DNA of 15,695 nt, taken from Lobulomyces angularis. Its lineage: Eukaryota > Chytridiomycota > Chytridiomycetes > Lobulomycetales > Lobulomycetaceae. The notes under the pieces are model-generated. The model made no database searches and was not told where the DNA came from. It saw only the letters and a program-made list of their open reading frames with translations. Shown piece after piece: positions 1-11,319 of the stretch (its first letter is position 1; each line of letters opens with the position of its first letter). The stretch is taken from contig JADHYX010000475.1 of assembly GCA_027604685.1 (NCBI GenBank), positions 1-15,695 of the forward strand, given 5' to 3'. Made by a program: the position numbers and the translations under genes.

Positions 1-387
1 AAATAAAAAAAAATTAAAATAGGATTTATTTTATAAAATAGTATATATACAATTTTTTTTTTTTTTTTAATTTTCTTTAATTTAAAAAAATTTTTTGAAA
101 ATAATAAAATTTAATTCAAAGAAAATCATGAATATATAAATTAATTAAAAAAAAAAAATAATGTTCAACCAAATATACTAGCATAAAAAAAAACAGAAAA
201 CAAAAAGCAATATATTATTTATTTTTAAAATATTTGATATATATATATTTTTTTTTTTATTTTTAAAATATTTATCTCAAAAATATAAAATTTCAAAAAA
301 AGTAAAATAAAGCATATAAATAATTAAAAAAAAAAAAAAAAAAAAAAATTAATTTTACTTTTGATCAGGGTATAAAAAAAGTTTAAA
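1..387. other. AT-rich, homopolymer-rich 5' flank with no gene seen
   Basis: This stretch is almost entirely A and T, with long homopolymer runs: a T run of about 16 at 53-68 and an A run of about 23 at 326-348, plus TA-alternating patches near 236-250. I see no coding frame of useful length and no tRNA-like structure. It must include the 5' flank of the NUP88-like gene that starts at 388. A TATAAAA-like string at about 371-377 lies too close to the start codon to be a normal TATA box. Homopolymer lengths here may carry sequencing error. Confidence 0.7.
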
Positions 388-3151
388 ATGAAAGAGTTGA
401 ATTGGACAAAGCTTTTAGAATTACCAGCGAATAAATCTTTAAATATATCTGAAAATCAAGCCGATCTGGATGAAGAAGATGATAAATTACAAAAATGTTT
501 AACAGCAACGTCAGATGATGGCTCCTTTTTTTTTTATTACAAAAAAAAATTGTTTTACTATAATATTAGAACCTTGAAGCAGCAGAATAAAAAAATTTCC
601 CCAAAGGTAAAATTTAATAGTTCTTTTTGTAGTATTTACTTTAAATGTCACCAAGGAAATCTACCTTCAAGACATAAATTTTGAGGTTCACTCAATCCTC
701 TTAAATGCAACTGCCACCATTTTGTCTTTGATTGGAAAGAAAAGAATTGTGCTGATTCAACTAAAAATTCAAAAGCATATCAACATCGAAAAAGCCGCTT
801 CTTGCATTTCTGCACAGTTAGGAGGTGGTCTTTATAATGACAAAAATCAAATTATTAAAGTTTTATGGCATCCTTATTCTAAAATCCATTTAATGATTTT
901 ATCCACTGATTCTGTATTGAGGTATTCATTGTCAATGACTTTTTTACAAAAAATTTTTGTTAGAATGTTTAACATTTCTCAAGCAGCATATTTTACCACT
1001 CCTGAAAAGTCTTTTGATTTTATGGTTACAGAAAGAAAATTTTCTGGATCGTTTGAAAAAGTAGTGTCATTTTGTTTTGGAATAGATGATGGACTATGGG
1101 GCTTGTGTACTGTTTACATTTTAAAAGAAAATGGAGATGTTCTAACAATTTTGCCTGTTTTGCCTGAAAAATGGTCGGAAATTCTAATTAATTTAATTTT
1201 TTTACATACTAAACAAAATTTGCTGAAAGTTTTCAAATTTTAATTTTTGGTTTTTTTCTTATTTAAGGTGGATGAAGAAACAAATAATTTTAAATTTATA
1301 TAATTACACTCTGTGTAACGCTCCTTGCGAACGGGATACACATTTGTCCTCCCATTACTACTGGACAAAAAAGTTTGTGATAGAATTAATGAAACAATGT
1401 CCAAATTCGAATAAAACAGAACTTTCCTTATTAAATGAAGAAGGGGATGAGGATTTAGTTGAACTTGTTTTTCCTTTTTACAATCTGTTGCAAAACTTGA
1501 AGCCATTTCTACAAGGACCTTTCTTTATTAAACCTGATTCAAATTATAATTTTTGTCATGATATTCTGATGGTTGGGAATGAAATCCCAATTTGTTTAAT
1601 TTCTGATGTTAAGTGTGGTATTACAGTGGGTTGGATTGATACTCCAGTTCCAGTTTGGTCTCTCAAAGATGTATAGTCTGCATACTTACCATTTTAAAAT
1701 TTTTTTTCCAGGAATTAATGGAACTGTCTGTCAAACCTACACTATACATTCACGAATATATAAAACTGCCATCGAATTTTGAAGAAGACATTTATGATGT
1801 AAAGATCGATTTTTTAACAGATCCTTCGGATGCAAATAAATGTAATACTGTATTTTGTAAATTTAGTGAAATGGGATTTTTTAAAGTTGATGTGAAAAAT
1901 TTTATGGAATATTTAGACAAAAGTAATGATGCCAGTTCTTTTAATACAACGGACTTTTTGGAAAGCGATATCAGCTGGATACTGAATACATCAAGTTCGG
2001 AACCTGGGTATGCAAATTTTTTTAAAATTTTGTTGAAGTTTTTTGAACAATTGGATACTTAAAAAACTTTTTACTGAAAATAGAATTTTTTTTTTTTTAA
2101 AAAAAAAGTGAGTTTACTACTATTAAAGGTTTATCAATTATCGACGATGTATTTTTGGGGCGACTAGCCTTTATTTTAACTCCATTTGATATTATCGCTA
2201 TACCACTTGAATTAGAGGGGGCTTCTTCCAAATACAGTGGAATAGGTGAAGCACTAAAAAGTAAATTTTTAGATTCCAATATGGAAGACGATGTTACAGA
2301 TTACAAATCTGAATACTTGAAAGAAAACTTTCAATTCAATTCCAGTGAATTGAAATTAACAAGAGTTGCTAATTTGGGAAATGAAATTTATCCACATTTT
2401 ATAACTGAAAAATCCTTAAGATATTTTAAGGAGCGATATGATGAGTTGATGGATTTTATAAAAAAATTTCCTTTAACGATAACGGAGAAGTTTGAACCGC
2501 GGTAAGAAATTTTCTTCATTGTAAAATAAAAAAAAAATTTTGTCTAATTAAAATTTTTCTATTTAATTTTTAATTGTTTTTTTTTTATGTAGCCGAATGC
2601 AGCAAAAATTGGAACTAGAGTTTCAACTTAATTTACAGAAAGAGATAAAAGATAAATCCGAAAAAATTCAAAAACTAAAAGAATCGAATCTAAAAAATAT
2701 ATTTAAACTTTTACAACGACATCAACAGAGTTTAAAAAAAGCTGATAATTTACTCAACATTCTCTTTGATTTGGCCGTTCCAAACTTGAATGAAGCAGAA
2801 ATCAGTTGGTCAAAAGAATTGAAACTGTGTGAAACGCAAGTGTCGAAATACTCTGCTACCATTGGAGAAGTATATTTAAACAGAAGCAATATTTTTCCTT
2901 ACTATTTTTTTCATTTTTCGGTATATTATAGCTTGAGAGACAAAAAAATACCTTACCTCTCAATAATAAAAAATTTACTGTTCCTGCTGTTAACAAAGAA
3001 ATTTTGCAAAAAATTTACCTTTCCCTATCTCAAGAGTAATAAATATGATTTTGAATATTTTTTTTAAATTAAAATTTTTTTTTTCTTATCTAGGCGTTTA
3101 GCAATTAAAAATTGTTTTGAAAAATTTCAGAAATTAGAAAGACTTGTTGAT
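388..3151 (+). CDS. NUP88: NUP88-like nucleoporin, nine exons, about 741 aa
   Basis: This encodes a homologue of NUP88 (Nup82 in yeast), a nuclear pore subunit on the cytoplasmic face. In studied species it holds the NUP214 complex and takes part in mRNA and protein export. The product is about 741 residues, close to the human length. The N-terminal two thirds resembles the NUP88 beta-propeller: W144-H-P-Y-S followed by an L-S-T-D-S-V-L-R strand at 155-162 matches the family's W-x-P-S...LTSDNV-R signature. The exon from 2109 matches the segment before the coiled coil. From about residue 596 the chain is Lys/Glu/Gln-rich and helical, as in the NUP88 C-terminal coiled coil. The final residues (ERLAIKNCFEKISEIRKTC) align without gaps to the human C-terminus as I remember it. 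The ATG at 388 is the first in-frame Met. The weakest part is the join between exons 3 and 4. Confidence 0.86.
388..3151 (+). other. NUP88: Exon-intron structure of the NUP88-like gene
   Basis: Proposed exons are 388-606, 656-921, 964-1173, 1268-1670, 1712-2007, 2109-2501, 2593-2869, 2932-3035 and 3094-3151, ending at TGA 3149-3151. They sum to 2226 nt, a multiple of three, and each junction keeps the frame. Introns are 49, 42, 94, 41, 101, 91, 62 and 58 nt. The third intron is uncertain: I used a weak GTCGGA donor at 1174 with the strong pyrimidine-rich acceptor ending at 1267. An alternative is a GTTTTC donor at 1229 with an acceptor ending at 1277, which also keeps the frame and gives 756 residues. 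The 42-nt intron at 922-963 is a multiple of three without a stop, so a gene finder could read through it. Confidence 0.75.
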
Positions 3152-3430
3152 GTTAAGTATTATGAATGAATTAAAAAAATGTAAACAAATGCCTGAAAAT
3201 GTTTTATTTTTGTTTTTAATATATGGTATTTATTAAAAAAAAAATTTTTGTTGAATAATATTATTTGTAAGGTTAATTAAAAAAATTAATTCGGAAATAC
3301 AACCTAAGTGTCTTGATTAATGTAAATTTTTTTGAATTCATTATTTTTTAAGTTTTGAAAAAACTGATTAGTGTAAAAGCCTGTTAAAAAATAAAAAAAA
3401 AAGAAAGTAATATTGAATGGTGTTGCCGGT
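3152..3430. other. Convergent intergenic region between NUP88-like and POLE genes
   Basis: This is 279 nt between two genes that face each other tail to tail, so it must hold both 3' UTRs and both polyadenylation sites. AATAAA on the plus strand is at 3390-3395. TTTATT (AATAAA on the minus strand) is at 3203-3208 and 3229-3234. If those signals are used, the two transcripts overlap antisense across most of this gap. In DNA this AT-rich such hexamers also arise by chance. I see no RNA gene or ORF of note. Confidence 0.5.
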
Positions 3431-6400
3431 TCAATTTTCACTAGTCATCAGTGCAAATTCAACTGAGGTTAATAATAAAAACAAAGGGATTAAGATTTTT
3501 TGATATTGTGATAAAAAATTTTTTACCTTCTTCTTTTAACAGATTTAGGCTGTAATACTGAGCTATATTTCTAAAAACGCTCATACTTTTCAAAATATCA
3601 TTTAAATTTAACTCAACTATTAATTCGCCACTGCAAATACATCGCTCCCTATTACAACAATATTAGCTTATATTAAAAGTGGTAGTACCTCAGAGAAAAC
3701 ATGCTGACAGATTTACATCTTAGGCACCTCAAATCTTGAATGTGCCACTGACGAAGTTTTTTTTGAAATACTGTAATAAGCTGATGCTCAATTAACTTTT
3801 TATCATATTCATGATCACAATATTCACAATACCATGATGAAATTTTTTGCTTTACTGTTTCATTCTGATCTTCCATTTCATTATGCAAGCTGGCTTGAGG
3901 ATCACTTGTAAGATCCAAGTCTTTAGTTTGAGAGCAATATTGACAAACTGTATGAGGCAAAACATATTTTAGACAAGGATTTTGATACTTTGCCAAATTA
4001 TTAAATTGCTTAAAGCCGATAGTCATTAATAAGTCCCTTTTTAGAATACCTACTTCCCATTCCAATTCTTTATCTAATCCAATTACTTCACATATGTAAT
4101 TAATTAACTCCAATGCAGGATTAAAAAGATTTAGATGTGATCCTGGCAATACAGGAAATGCAAATTTTCGCTGAATTTCTATATCGGGATCATCTGAAGC
4201 TCTAGTCCATTCACTATGAAGCGCAGGAATAGATTTTAGCAATTTTCTTTTAATATTTGTTTTTAAAAAAGCCTGAAAATGTTTTTTTTTCCGAATATTC
4301 GGGTTTTCATCATCATTATCTTTTTTTTCTTCTTCGATATTGATTTGTCGAAGTACTTGGTATTGATCATTATTTTCTTCATCATAATAATATATTGAAT
4401 CTAAATAATCTCCTATTGTTTCCAAGAATTTCCTTTTAAAAACTGGAGGTAAGTAATCTGCTATGTTCCAGTTCATAGCCTTATTAATTGTAGAAATTCT
4501 AGTTTCGTTCATGTCTTTAAACCAATATTCTTCTTGATCGTTTTCTTGTTTTGCCAAAAAAAATCCACCATGATTGGATTCATCCAACCAATAAACTTGA
4601 ATCCACATTTTTTCCACCTGAAGTCCCAAAAGCATTAAAACATTTTTGTTAGTTACACTTTCTAATATGTATTTCGCATAAGCTGCCGCCTTAAATACAG
4701 ATTTTTTCGTTGTATTTATAATAATGCGGTCAAAATTAGCATACACAACTTCACTACCGAATTTTCTCAACTGCGATATCAATTGAAAAAAAACTTTCTT
4801 CATTAAACCGTGGATTAGCTCTAATAAAGCAGGTTCATGCATTTTTGTTGCAGTATTCGTTAACCAACGGTAAAATCCATCCAGCATATTTTCATCGCAT
4901 ACTTTACTTGACGTTTCGCTGTAATTATTGATTTGCAAAGCAGAATACCATTTTTTTAGCATTGATCTGATAATGTTAAAGGTTAAACTATTTAATTGAT
5001 CGTAATTTGAAGAATTAATTATAGCCGTTCCTTTCTCACCAATATGGCCATCAATCATTTTTCCTTCTAAGCCAAAAATGCTGGTACTTCCCTCCAATTC
5101 GTTTACCATAGCAGCTTGAATAATTGTGTTAAGTGCTAAATTGCCAACGCTGATATCTAATGTCACATTTCCATAGGTTCCAGGATTGCTAATTTCATGA
5201 TCAGATTGCTCTATTAAATTTACTTGAGAAAAATCATCTTGTCGACCACCTAAATCTGGTTTTTCAGAGGTGGAATACCATAGCACCATATCTTTTTTCG
5301 TTAAAATGCGCGCTAACATTAAATCCGTACTAAACAAACACCAGTCGGATTCCAGATTGCAAATAGGAGCGTCCGTATATCTTGCTGCTTTGATTTCAGT
5401 TCTAATCCACTTTTCGGTATTGAAAAAGAATTGAATAATAATTCTGGTTATTTGTATCTGCCAACCTAGGGCAGAAAATGATTTAAGTCTGTCAGGATGT
5501 GGCATAACTTTAAACGGATAATCTCTTATAAATGCAATTCCATCGACTAAATTAGTAACAGGTAAAGGTGATCCTATAATTAACAATGTCGGTCCCTTTC
5601 TGTTGTCTTTGTAATTCCGAAGGGCAAGATTGATTTTTTCTCTCGCCTCTGCGTCCGTAGATACAACTTCCTTAGGATAAAATTCTAAATTTTCATCAAA
5701 TTGAAATGCAAAGCTGTCATTTTCTTCTTCTTTTTCAATAACTTTTTTAAAAAAAACTTCTGCAACTTCTTCATACAGCCTTTCTGGGTTTGGAAGTTGA
5801 TCATAATTTTTAGCAGAATCTACAAAAACTATTGTTGCTTTTTGTTCACTCATAGGAGTAAATAAAACATAAACTTGTCTTGAACCGCTTTTTGCATGGC
5901 ACAACACCAAATATTTGATGGCATCCATACCTTGTAGATATGTATTGCGGGGGCTCGTTTCATCGCTTACCAGATCACTTAACTTTAAAATGTCATCCGC
6001 ATTTCTAGAAACATCTTTTTTTAGAGAAGCACGACACCCAACCTTCAGCAAGGCTCTGAATAGTAAAGGTACCTGAGTTTCGTAAACTCCAGCGACGTCC
6101 TCGCCATTAAAGATTCCACTTTGCAATGCTGAATTCGTTAAGTATGTGCTCTCTAACATCGTCATTCGATAAAGATTTAATGTCGGATGGCATCTTGGCA
6201 GAATGGAATTACATTTTTCCACATAAATATCGGGATGGCTCTTAGCAAAATTCAAATCCTCAGTCTTTTTATTAATATAAAAAATTCTGGGGACTGTTAT
6301 TCTAATTAAGTGCATACTTTGGTTGACCATTGCCCAAATTTTAAATTCTCCGGGTATGTCCGTCTCTACGATTTGAAGTATGTCCCAGCAACTTGTATAT

Positions 6401-9400
6401 AATAGATTTTTTTCCGTACGAAAATGGTCAGCTGCAGTAGCAATTTTACGTTTTGGTCGACCTGCCGCACGGGCTTTGTCTCTCTCAGCTCGCATTTTTC
6501 TCCATTTGACTTTTTGTTTCTTTAACCAGCCACCATAATCCAGCTGCATTTTTTCTGCTACTGAAATATTTTGATTTTTAAGTTCTACATTCTCTTCAGA
6601 CTCATTTACTTCACCATCCGATCCACTGTTGATCTCACAATCCAGTACTCTTTTTTTAGATACTATAGGATTTAAAAAGGTTCTTAATTTTTTATTAGGT
6701 TCCAAAAGGTCTTCCATATCCTTGAATGTAGAGTTCTTGTCATTAATAATTCCAATGTTTTTTTCTGAAGCTGGCTGAAAAATTTCTGTAATTCGAAATT
6801 GCCTTATTTTGTCGTCTACACTAGCTATTCTTTTTTGTAGCCACTCTGGATGTGGGATTCGTGGAATAGGATTAGAAATTTTTTGCATTGCAGCAGGAAT
6901 TGTAATTAGCTTTTGAACCACACTATTAAATCTTTCCAAATAATATTGCCAATCTAATATTGAGCGAATGTCAAAATCATTCAAGTTGTTATCTTTTAAC
7001 CATTTTCTTAAATAGTGTTTCTTGATTGTTGTTTCCGCTTGAAATATAACCAGAGGAACTGAACGTTCCTAAAATATTTTACGATTATTTTTTTATTTTT
7101 TTTTTTGGTTTCTTACACTGACTGAGGTGCCATATGGCTTAGCGGCAATAATAAACTTACAATTCAAACCTTTATCTTTTACCATTTGATCGCCCAAAAA
7201 TTCTGCCAATCTGGAAATAAAGTATAATTAACCTTTTTGAAATTTGGGAATACCTTTTTGCGGTGTTAATCGAGGTACTTTTCTGATCACCATACTCTTC
7301 CAAGGATTTACTCATGGATCTGTTTTCAGAAATAAGTTCAAATAATTCATCATCTGCAAGGTTTGCACCTTTACTCAACAAAATATCTAACCAGCTATTA
7401 GCTAGTCCAGCTACTGCTTCATAGCATTCCTGTAAAGTTGAGCCTTTTAAGAATAGTTTAAATAAAGCCTTCTGGAATTCCTTGATTAGCTTTAATTCAC
7501 CTCTTCTTTTTAATTCAAATCCTTTCAATTCTGCGATACTTCCATCTAAATTAAAAACCGCATAACGTTTTTTTAATAATTTATCTGCTTCTTTTGACGC
7601 AGGTAATATCATAGCTTTATAAGGACCATCTACTTCAAAGAATATACTATTTTCACTCCTCATTTCATAATTAAGCTGATTTCCAGAAACTGGTTTTAGG
7701 ACTTGATATTGATGATTTGTAAATTGATCGTGAACCAAGTGCTATCATATAAAAATTTAGTATTTAAAGTTAAAATTAGTAATTACGTTTAACATTGTTC
7801 CGGGATAAGAAAAAGACCAAACCTTTCCATTTTTTAATTTAAATTTAAAATTCTCTGGAAAACTTGATGGAAAAATACACCATACACCATCCGTATCTAA
7901 CTCCAAGGGGCGTCCAACTTGCTCAATTCTAATTCTAGCGAGCTGAATTATTTTTGCTCCAGTCAAACAAACAATTCCAGCCATTTCCATAGAATACCAC
8001 CTAGCACCTGTCCGCCTACAAAAAATCAATTAATACTATTAAAAACATCAAAGGTTAAATTTTTACATGACATAACCGTAGAAAGAGTTTAAAATACATT
8101 TATGTGCTAATTGTAGGGAATCGTACACCACAATCAACTTTTTGGCAGAATCTATACCATTGATATCACCAACTTTTAAGAAATCCTCCAGTTTCTTCTT
8201 CCATTTTTTTAAAGCATCTTTGTACTCATAACGACGATCTCTAAAATCCCGAACAGTATCAACATAAAAGGGATTTTCCCTTTGACAAACTATAGCTTCT
8301 TTCTCAACGACTTTAGTCTCATGCAGCTTGGAATAAACTTTTTTTGAATATTCCGTAACCCTTTTTTTTTGTAATAAATTTTTTTGGTGCTCAGAAAGTT
8401 CATGATAAGATTTCATTATTGGAGGTTTTGTTTTATCAATTTCTACATTAATCTTTTCAGTTTCCAATTGATTTAGTATCATATTGTATTCACTTCGTTT
8501 TGCTGAATAAATTTCTCCCCTCCACGACCAAGTCATTCGTTTTTGACACAAACTGCCCTCTCCTTCGTTGAAATCACAAGCAGCACACATTTGTTCGTCA
8601 ACTATGGCATCTGGTTGCAGCCTATTTGTTAAAATGATATTCGGATACATCGCCGCTACATCCAAATGATATATAGTGGGATTCTCGTTTCGCAGAGGAT
8701 TATCTCGAAGCTCCGTCAACTTATTTACAATTTGATCTCGAACCTGTAAAAATGATATACTGAAAACGATGAAACAAAGAACAATTACCTCTTCATAATT
8801 TGTAATATCAGCCAAAGTTAACTTACCCTCCGTTTCGATATTGAATTTCAATGCAGCATCAATTTCACTGATTAGCTAAAATTTCATTAATAATTAGCGG
8901 GAAAAAAGAACTTTACTGTATTGAGTGCTTCCGGCACAAGCTTAAACTTAGTAGCCAAATCGGACCTAAATACTCCAGCCTCCAGTGCTTCAACATGACC
9001 TAAAAAATTTATTGCTAAATTTAAAGTGTACTTATTACCTCCAACATAGGTTTCAGAATCTAAAAGTCTTCCCTCATGCAGTTTAACACCAGCGTCTGAG
9101 TGTTTGTTTGGCATTAATATATTTGCTTTAAATGATTCCACCTAGTAGTCTGATTAGATAAAATATTCCTCAAATTCATACCATTAGTAAGGTTTCACAT
9201 AACGTGCCCGAACCTTTTCGTAAAACATCATCCGGATTCATTGGAATGATATTGCACAAAGAAAAAATAAAAGGATGAACGTACTTCATATAGAGGTAAT
9301 AGGTGGCAACAGCATCTGAAACCGAATATTGGGCTAACACCTGAGGTTTCTCGGCTGCAAATCTTAAAATATAAAAAGTGTAGTAAATTAATTAGATATA

Positions 9401-11084
9401 CCTAGTCATATCTTCGGGGTCAACCTCCATCGGATTATAACCTAACTTAACAGTTGTAACTGCTTTTAAACCCTGGGATCCTTGTGGAAGATAGCTATCT
9501 CTTTTTACCCAACAAAAACAATCCATATGAGAAGCATAAAACGAACGATATTCCCCTCCAATTACTTTTCTAAATCCAATTTCCTACAAATTAACATATC
9601 AATTAAGTAAAAATGTAAACTTTCAGAAATCGCTCCTCTGACTGAAAAAAAAAATGCAACTTACTTTTTCCATACTTATTCCATGAGCAGTAGCTCGCGC
9701 GTCAATAAAAGGGAAATCAAAAAAATCCCCGTTATAGGTTGAAACTACGGTAGGTTTAGTTTCTTTAATATGTTCAAAAAATTTTTTTATAACTGCAACC
9801 TGTACATAATTAGCATTGAAATTAAAATAGTCTACCTCATTAGGTTCATTAAATATTGTAAAAGGTCCTTCGTACTCAGGCTTGGGGGTATATTCAAAAT
9901 CATTAATATCTTCCGATAGAATTTCTCTGTTTGTTATCAAAAAACCCTTAAAGTTTGATTAAATATTAGTTAAAAAAATCATTGGTACTTGTCCGTCTAT
10001 CATGTATGATATCATAATAATCTGATCAAATGAGGAATCTGGAAATTTTAATGGTAATTTAGTAGTTTCTATGTCAAACGCCAAAACTACAGGTTCCGCC
10101 CTAGTGACTCTTTCAGGCAGTATTTGAGTTTCCATTTTGCTTCCTAGTGATTTAATAGAATACCACATTCCAACACGAAAATCTAGAGGTTATCAAAATT
10201 TTAAAAGCTTTATGTTGTATTACTGTTGTCAATTGCAGCTCTAACATAATATGGCACATCAAATTCTCTGATATCAATAATATTTTCAGCAGGATTTCTT
10301 ACTGAAGTTCGAAAATCTTGATTTGAAGTGTTTTTTTTTATAAATCTATAGAAAAAGTGTTTAAAATAAAAAATATTAAAAAGATAACCTTACTCCTCGA
10401 TGTCATCATAAGCATGTCCTGCATCCCTATTTAATTTACTTTTGAGAGCCATTGGTAATAAAATCCTTTTGCAAGTGTTTAAGTTTTGGACATTATGAAA
10501 AGATAATTTTAGTACTTTGATATTCTTTTCTATTAAGTGATTGGGCTGATAGTTAAAATATAAAATATAAAGTTTAGAGTAGCAATAAAGAAAAAAATAC
10601 CGCTTTCAAGTCTTCCTTTTTAACTTGCACTATCGAGGCAATTAATTTTTTATATTTTCTAATTAAGAATTCTTCGACATCACTTAATGTTCCTGGGTTA
10701 CATACAACAAAAAAGTATGGTTCAAAAAACATGGTTGTTTTAAATGAACCACCATCTTCCTCTAAAAAGTATAAATCAACAGCCTGTTTTCCAGTTTTTG
10801 AGGCATCGGAGTGCTTTAAGATAGTCTACAAAAAATTAAAAATAAAAATCGCATTTAAACGGAATTAGAGATAAATTTAATTGATTATTTACTGAATGCA
10901 TGTTTACTAGCCATCCGAGTTTTTCTTGAGGATGGGTGTATCTTGCAAAACCTAGAGTTAAATCCAACGCATCCTTTCGCGCAACTTCCTGAAACCGTTC
11001 TTCTAACTCTTCTTCAACAGCAACAGCCTTTGTTTTGTCAACAAATTTATTGCCTGAAGTAAAAACTTTACTTTTAAATGACAT
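3431..11084 (-). CDS. POLE: DNA polymerase epsilon catalytic subunit, 19 exons, 2262 aa
   Basis: This is the large subunit of DNA polymerase epsilon (POLE, Pol2 in yeast), the main leading-strand replicase with 3'-5' proofreading. The model gives 2262 residues, against 2286 in human and 2222 in budding yeast. Exonuclease motifs are intact: FDIETT (D267, E269), YNGDFFD (D357) and YSVSDAVAT (D454). Polymerase motif A is DVAAMYPNI (D617, M621), motif B is the NSFYGYVM region, and motif C is LDTDG (D855, D857). C642, C645 and C655, plus a later Cys in the ICQRENPF-type stretch, fit the epsilon-specific Fe-S cluster. The long second half matches the inactive polymerase module. The C-terminus has two Cys modules: C2127/C2130/C2166/C2169 and C2200/C2203/C2215/C2217. 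The ATG at 11084 is the first in-frame Met; the frame upstream opens only with TTG. Nothing suggests inactivation. Confidence 0.98.
3431..11084 (-). other. POLE: Exon-intron structure of POLE (18 introns)
   Basis: Exons in transcript order are 11084-10893, 10825-10601, 10545-10394, 10345-10224, 10182-9989, 9946-9836, 9799-9665, 9583-9402, 9362-9182, 9141-9039, 8999-8917, 8875-8789, 8743-8067, 8015-7787, 7741-7254, 7210-7117, 7068-3689, 3648-3527 and 3462-3431. The stop TGA is 3433-3431. They sum to 6789 nt, and phase is kept at all 18 junctions with GT-AG ends throughout. Introns run from 36 nt (9800-9835) to 81 nt (9584-9664). Two introns, 9800-9835 (36 nt) and 8744-8788 (45 nt), are multiples of three without stops; I call them introns because the family alignment has no insert there. 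Exon 17 is 3380 nt and codes for about half the protein. Confidence 0.93.
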
Positions 11085-11319
11085 AGCAAGTTTTGAAAGA
11101 GTTATTAGATACAATTATGAAATTCTATAATTTCTTCAGATGTTAAAAATTGAAGTTTGCTTTCATACCCTGCTAGATAGTAATATTGTATTAAATTTAC
11201 AAATTATTTTTTCTAAGACAAGGGTTTTGAAGTAAAAAAAAAATATATATATTTTAAATATAGTAATAAGGGAAAAAACATAGCAAAATGAAATACGGGT
11301 GAAATATATTAACAAAACA
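11085..11319. other. Intergenic region upstream of POLE, downstream of PSMD5-like gene
   Basis: This 235-nt gap holds the POLE 5' flank (POLE reads leftwards) and the PSMD5-like 3' UTR. It is AT-rich, with an A run followed by TA repeats near 11234-11250. I see no clear core promoter motif, no RNA gene and no conserved-looking ORF. Confidence 0.6.

Noticed and set aside
326..348. Long A run as a retroposon tail
   Set aside because: There is no coding or element body beside it and no target-site duplication. The whole flank is full of A and T runs.
370..377. TATA-box-like string before the NUP88-like ATG
   Set aside because: It lies about 10 nt before the start codon, so a start site 25-30 nt downstream would fall inside the coding sequence. 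Such strings are common in this composition.
1240..1506. Minus-strand open frame of 88 codons opposite the NUP88-like gene
   Set aside because: It overlaps an intron and a coding exon of the NUP88-like gene, its protein resembles no family I know, and the plus-strand frame has family motifs.
2097..2279. Minus-strand frame of 60 codons
   Set aside because: It is the antisense of a NUP88-like exon whose plus-strand translation matches the family.
7069..10892. POLE as a pseudogene broken by frameshifts and stops
   Set aside because: Every break coincides with GT and AG ends, phases agree at all 18 joins, and the full protein has family length and intact catalytic motifs.
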